Below, in pieces: positions 62,037 through 64,000 of a stretch of 64,000 nt of DNA. This DNA is from Nitrospirota bacterium. Lineage in GTDB: Bacteria > Nitrospirota > Nitrospiria > Nitrospirales > Nitrospiraceae. The first letter of the stretch is position 1. Every line of letters begins with the position of its first letter. Under the pieces are notes generated by a model. That model saw only the letters and a list, made by a program, of their open reading frames with translations. It was not told the origin of the DNA and searched no databases. The stretch covers positions 62,001 to 126,000 of the forward strand of contig JAUXVD010000016.1 in the NCBI GenBank assembly GCA_030684575.1, written 5' to 3'. The translations under genes were made by a program, and so were the position numbers.

Positions 62037-62735
62037 ATGCGCTGGTGGATCGTGTTCATGTTCCTGCTGATTCCCATGCCTCCGTCTGTTCAGGCGGATC
62101 AGCCGCAGGTCGATATTGTGAAGATGCCAGCCCAAGTCGGGACGCGGTACTTTGACCCGAAGCGGCCGCCACGCGAAAGGCCGCCGCTGGAGGGGCCTGA
62201 GGAAGCAGTTTGCGCGGGCGATTTTCTCTCTGATGCTTCGGTCGGTGCGCAGGCGATGCAGACGGATGCGACGCATGCGAAGGGGACGGTCAACCGGATC
62301 AAAGTGACGCTGCAGCTCAATATGACGATCTGGCTGCCGAACAATCCGCAGAAGTGGACCGTGGAACACGAAGAGGGGCACCGCCAGATTTCGGAATATT
62401 ACTATCAACACGCCGAACCGATCGCCCGCCGCGTCGCGGAGTCATACCTCGGCAAAACCTTCGATATCAGCGGCAGGGACTTGCGCCGGGCCTTGAGTGC
62501 CGCGGTGGGAAAGATCTCAGAGGAAATTACCAACGAATACAACCGTCAAATGCCAATCGAGACGACCCAGGCTCGCTACGACGAGATTACCGAGCACAGT
62601 CGTAAGGACATTCCGGTGCCGGATGCCGTCGCGCAGGCTCTGAAGGAAACCTATCCGGGCCAGTCCTGGGCTACCCCAGCTATGGCACCCCCCTCGGTAA
62701 CCATACCAGAACCACGCGCTGTGCCAAAGTTCTAA
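62037..62735 (+). CDS. Exported protein with HEEGH motif (possible metallopeptidase)
   Basis: 232 residues with a signal peptide (WWIVFMFLLIPMPPSVQA). VEHEEGHRQISEYYYQHAEP contains an HExxH motif (H-E-E-G-H) in a helix, a zinc-protease signature, similar to secreted proteins of the DUF922 type. The upstream strand RIKVTLQLNMTIWLPNNPQK would be an edge strand. Unlike the family paralogues it has no FGTPE domain, yet its C-terminus ends in VPKF as theirs does. Activity is untested. Confidence 0.65.
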   Translation: MRWWIVFMFLLIPMPPSVQADQPQVDIVKMPAQVGTRYFDPKRPPRERPPLEGPEEAVCAGDFLSDASVGAQAMQTDATHAKGTVNRIKVTLQLNMTIWLPNNPQKWTVEHEEGHRQISEYYYQHAEPIARRVAESYLGKTFDISGRDLRRALSAAVGKISEEITNEYNRQMPIETTQARYDEITEHSRKDIPVPDAVAQALKETYPGQSWATPAMAPPSVTIPEPRAVPKF

Positions 62736-62783
62736 GCCGACGATTGGGTTGCTCACCCGTGCTTCCTTATAAAGGAGGCGGTC

Positions 62784-63120
62784 ATGACTGTCACCAGGAT
62801 ATTTGCCGCGATGCTTTGCGTAGCCCTGCTCTGGACATCCGGAGCAGGGGCACAGAAGTGAAACCGCTGTGGTCCGCGCGATTACTTCATTGCTCGCTCA
62901 GACTGCCCCAGCGCTGCAGCACATGCCGGCAAACACATGGTGCATGCTTGTAAATTGTGGACCAGCGAGGCCGTGCCGACTCGGTTGGTTCGCAGGCTCG
63001 AAGACAAGACCTGCTCGATGAAGGCAGTTGGTCAGCCTCCGCGCTTCATGATCGAGACATATTTTCAATCCTTCGGAGATTCAGGCCGGCATCCGCCGAT
63101 GCGTCCAAGCCGGATGCATC
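62784..63120 (+). pseudogene. Signal-peptide-only gene with in-frame TGA, then Cys-rich frame
   Basis: AAAGGAGG precedes an ATG that encodes a signal peptide (IFAAMLCVALLWTSGAGAQ) and stops at TGA 62859-62861 after 25 codons. The same frame stays open beyond it and reads NRCGPRDYFIARSDCPSAAA, then HACKLWT and KTCSMK, with evenly spaced cysteines. This looks like a small exported Cys-rich gene broken by one base change (for example TGC or TGG to TGA). I see no SECIS-like hairpin to support selenocysteine. The 3' end is uncertain. Confidence 0.5.
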
Positions 63121-64000
63121 TTAGGTGCCCATGTCGTACTTTTTTAGCTTGGCGAGGAGGGTCTTGTAATCGATGTGAAGGGTCTTGGCCGCCTGGGTCT
63201 TGTTGCCGGCGCTGGCTTCGAGGACGCGTTGGATATGGAGGCGTTCGATCTCGTCCAGGGATAAGTGCAATTGATCTCCCGACTGCAGCCTGTTTCTGGT
63301 TTTCGGCAACAGCGCGAGCACGTCTTCTTGACCGATTGGGCCCGTTCCCTGGCTCATCAGCACGATACCCTCAATCACATTGCGGAGCTCACGTATGTTG
63401 CCGGGCCAACTGTAGGTAGTCAGCGTCTGTATGGCCTCTGGCGAGAGTGTCCGTGTCGTAGTTCCCGGGATGCGCAGTGTCGAGAGGATGTGCTCGGCAA
63501 GTTGTGGTAGATCCTCCTTCCGTTCGCGGAGTGGAGGGACGCGGAGCGTGACGGTGTTGATGCGGTAGAGCAGGTCGTCCCGGAATCGGCCTTGGTGCAC
63601 GAGTTCCTGGATGTCCTGGTTCGTGGCTCCGACCACACGGACATTGGCCTGGAGCGTACGAGTACTGCCGACGGGGCGGTATTCGCCACGATCTAGGAAG
63701 CGTAACAGGCTCACTTGCATCGGGCCGGGCATCTCGCCCAGTTCATCCAAAAAGAGTGTGCCTCCTTCGGCGGCGGCAATGAGCCCTGGCTTTGCCGCGT
63801 TCGCGCCGGTAAACGAGCCTTTTTCATGGCCGAAGAGTTCGCTCTCCAACAGGTCACGGCTGACGGCGCCGCAGTTGATGGCGATGAAGGGTCCGCTGGC
63901 GCGCCGACTCAAGTCGTGGAGTAGCCGCGCCGCGATTTCTTTGCCCGACCCGGTTTCTCCCTGAATGAGCACGGTTGCGTTGGATGGAGCCACCTGCGCG
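63121..64000 (-). CDS. Sigma-54-dependent transcriptional activator, C-terminal part
   Basis: The frame is open to the window's right edge, so the N-terminal region is missing. Walker A is GETGSGKE, followed by the GAFTGA-type loop as GSFTGA, Walker [14 protein letters not shown], and sensor motifs ([33 protein letters not shown]). A Fis-type DNA-binding helix-turn-helix closes it ([34 protein letters not shown]). It binds upstream enhancers and remodels sigma-54 holoenzyme. Convergent with the exported array, so not its obvious local regulator. Confidence 0.92.
   Translation of the reverse strand, partial: AQVAPSNATVLIQGETGSGKEIAARLLHDLSRRASGPFIAINCGAVSRDLLESELFGHEKGSFTGANAAKPGLIAAAEGGTLFLDELGEMPGPMQVSLLRFLDRGEYRPVGSTRTLQANVRVVGATNQDIQELVHQGRFRDDLLYRINTVTLRVPPLRERKEDLPQLAEHILSTLRIPGTTTRTLSPEAIQTLTTYSWPGNIRELRNVIEGIVLMSQGTGPIGQEDVLALLPKTRNRLQSGDQLHLSLDEIERLHIQRVLEASAGNKTQAAKTLHIDYKTLLAKLKKYDMGT

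Noticed and set aside
62859-62861. Selenocysteine at the TGA of the small exported gene
   Set aside because: I could not find a convincing bacterial SECIS hairpin just downstream, and the CCAEP protein in this window uses Cys codons, so a broken gene is the simpler reading.
1-64000. CRISPR arrays, rRNA genes, complete insertion sequences
   Set aside because: No regularly spaced identical repeats, rRNA-like stretches or transposase genes were found; the repeats present are palindromic intergenic elements.

Overview
The window looks like chromosome from a Nitrospira-type bacterium (phylum Nitrospirota). That assignment is an inference from the style of the proteins (AmmeMemoRadiSam B, Tex, a succinate/fumarate reductase iron-sulfur protein, large TPR proteins, many two-component parts), the high GC content, and abundant dispersed intergenic palindromes. 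I see no rRNA, tRNA, CRISPR array, integrase or intact insertion sequence. Most of the window is ordinary chromosomal coding, interrupted by accessory patches marked by repeats, gene remnants and a toxin-antitoxin pair.

Layout. 1-5.5 kb: a co-directional run with the C-terminal end of a MutL-like (GlmL/MutL) ATPase, a KOW-domain protein, a fibronectin-III membrane protein and three more membrane proteins, probably one membrane-associated complex of unknown function. 5.6-6.9 kb: AmmeMemoRadiSam B (MEMO1-like). 6.9-9.5 kb: repeat-rich island with a zinc-ribbon accessory gene and a higBA module bracketed by direct repeats. 9.4-14.3 kb: acyltransferase plus a giant glycosyltransferase fused to an N,N-dimethylformamidase-like domain. 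14.6-24.7 kb: cyclophilin, MFS transporter, AsmA protein, M24 peptidase, iron-sulfur reductase subunit, archease and RtcB RNA ligase, PilZ protein. 24.7-32 kb: TPR/2OG-oxygenase protein, aldose epimerase, an OmpA lipoprotein operon and TPR proteins. 32.2-36.4 kb: a five-gene phosphorelay operon (GAF, hybrid kinase, Hpt, two receivers).

36.8-43.3 kb: trmL, a CotH-family lipoprotein, a possible sigma-like/membrane coiled-coil pair, a tiny charged secreted protein and a DnaJ protein, with pseudogene remnants of both trmL and the DnaJ gene showing local duplication and decay. 43.4-45.4 kb: a second acyltransferase and an unknown protein. 45.4-49.0 kb: an operon of a B12-binding radical SAM protein with a CCAEP tail, a DUF169 protein and an ATP-grasp enzyme, a candidate uncharacterised biosynthetic or modification pathway. 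49.4-54.1 kb: Tex, MOSC protein, acetate-uptake-type membrane protein, PNPOx-like protein.

54.6-62.9 kb: a tandem array of exported proteins, all on the plus strand. Five belong to one unrecognised paralogous family; they are interspersed with an Ivy-like protein, a HEEGH-containing protein, an unknown exported protein and a signal-peptide-only broken gene. 63.1 kb to the end: the C-terminal part of a sigma-54 activator on the minus strand. The three best candidates for an undescribed system are this exported-protein array, the CCAEP radical SAM operon and the MutL/KOW/FN3 membrane cluster.
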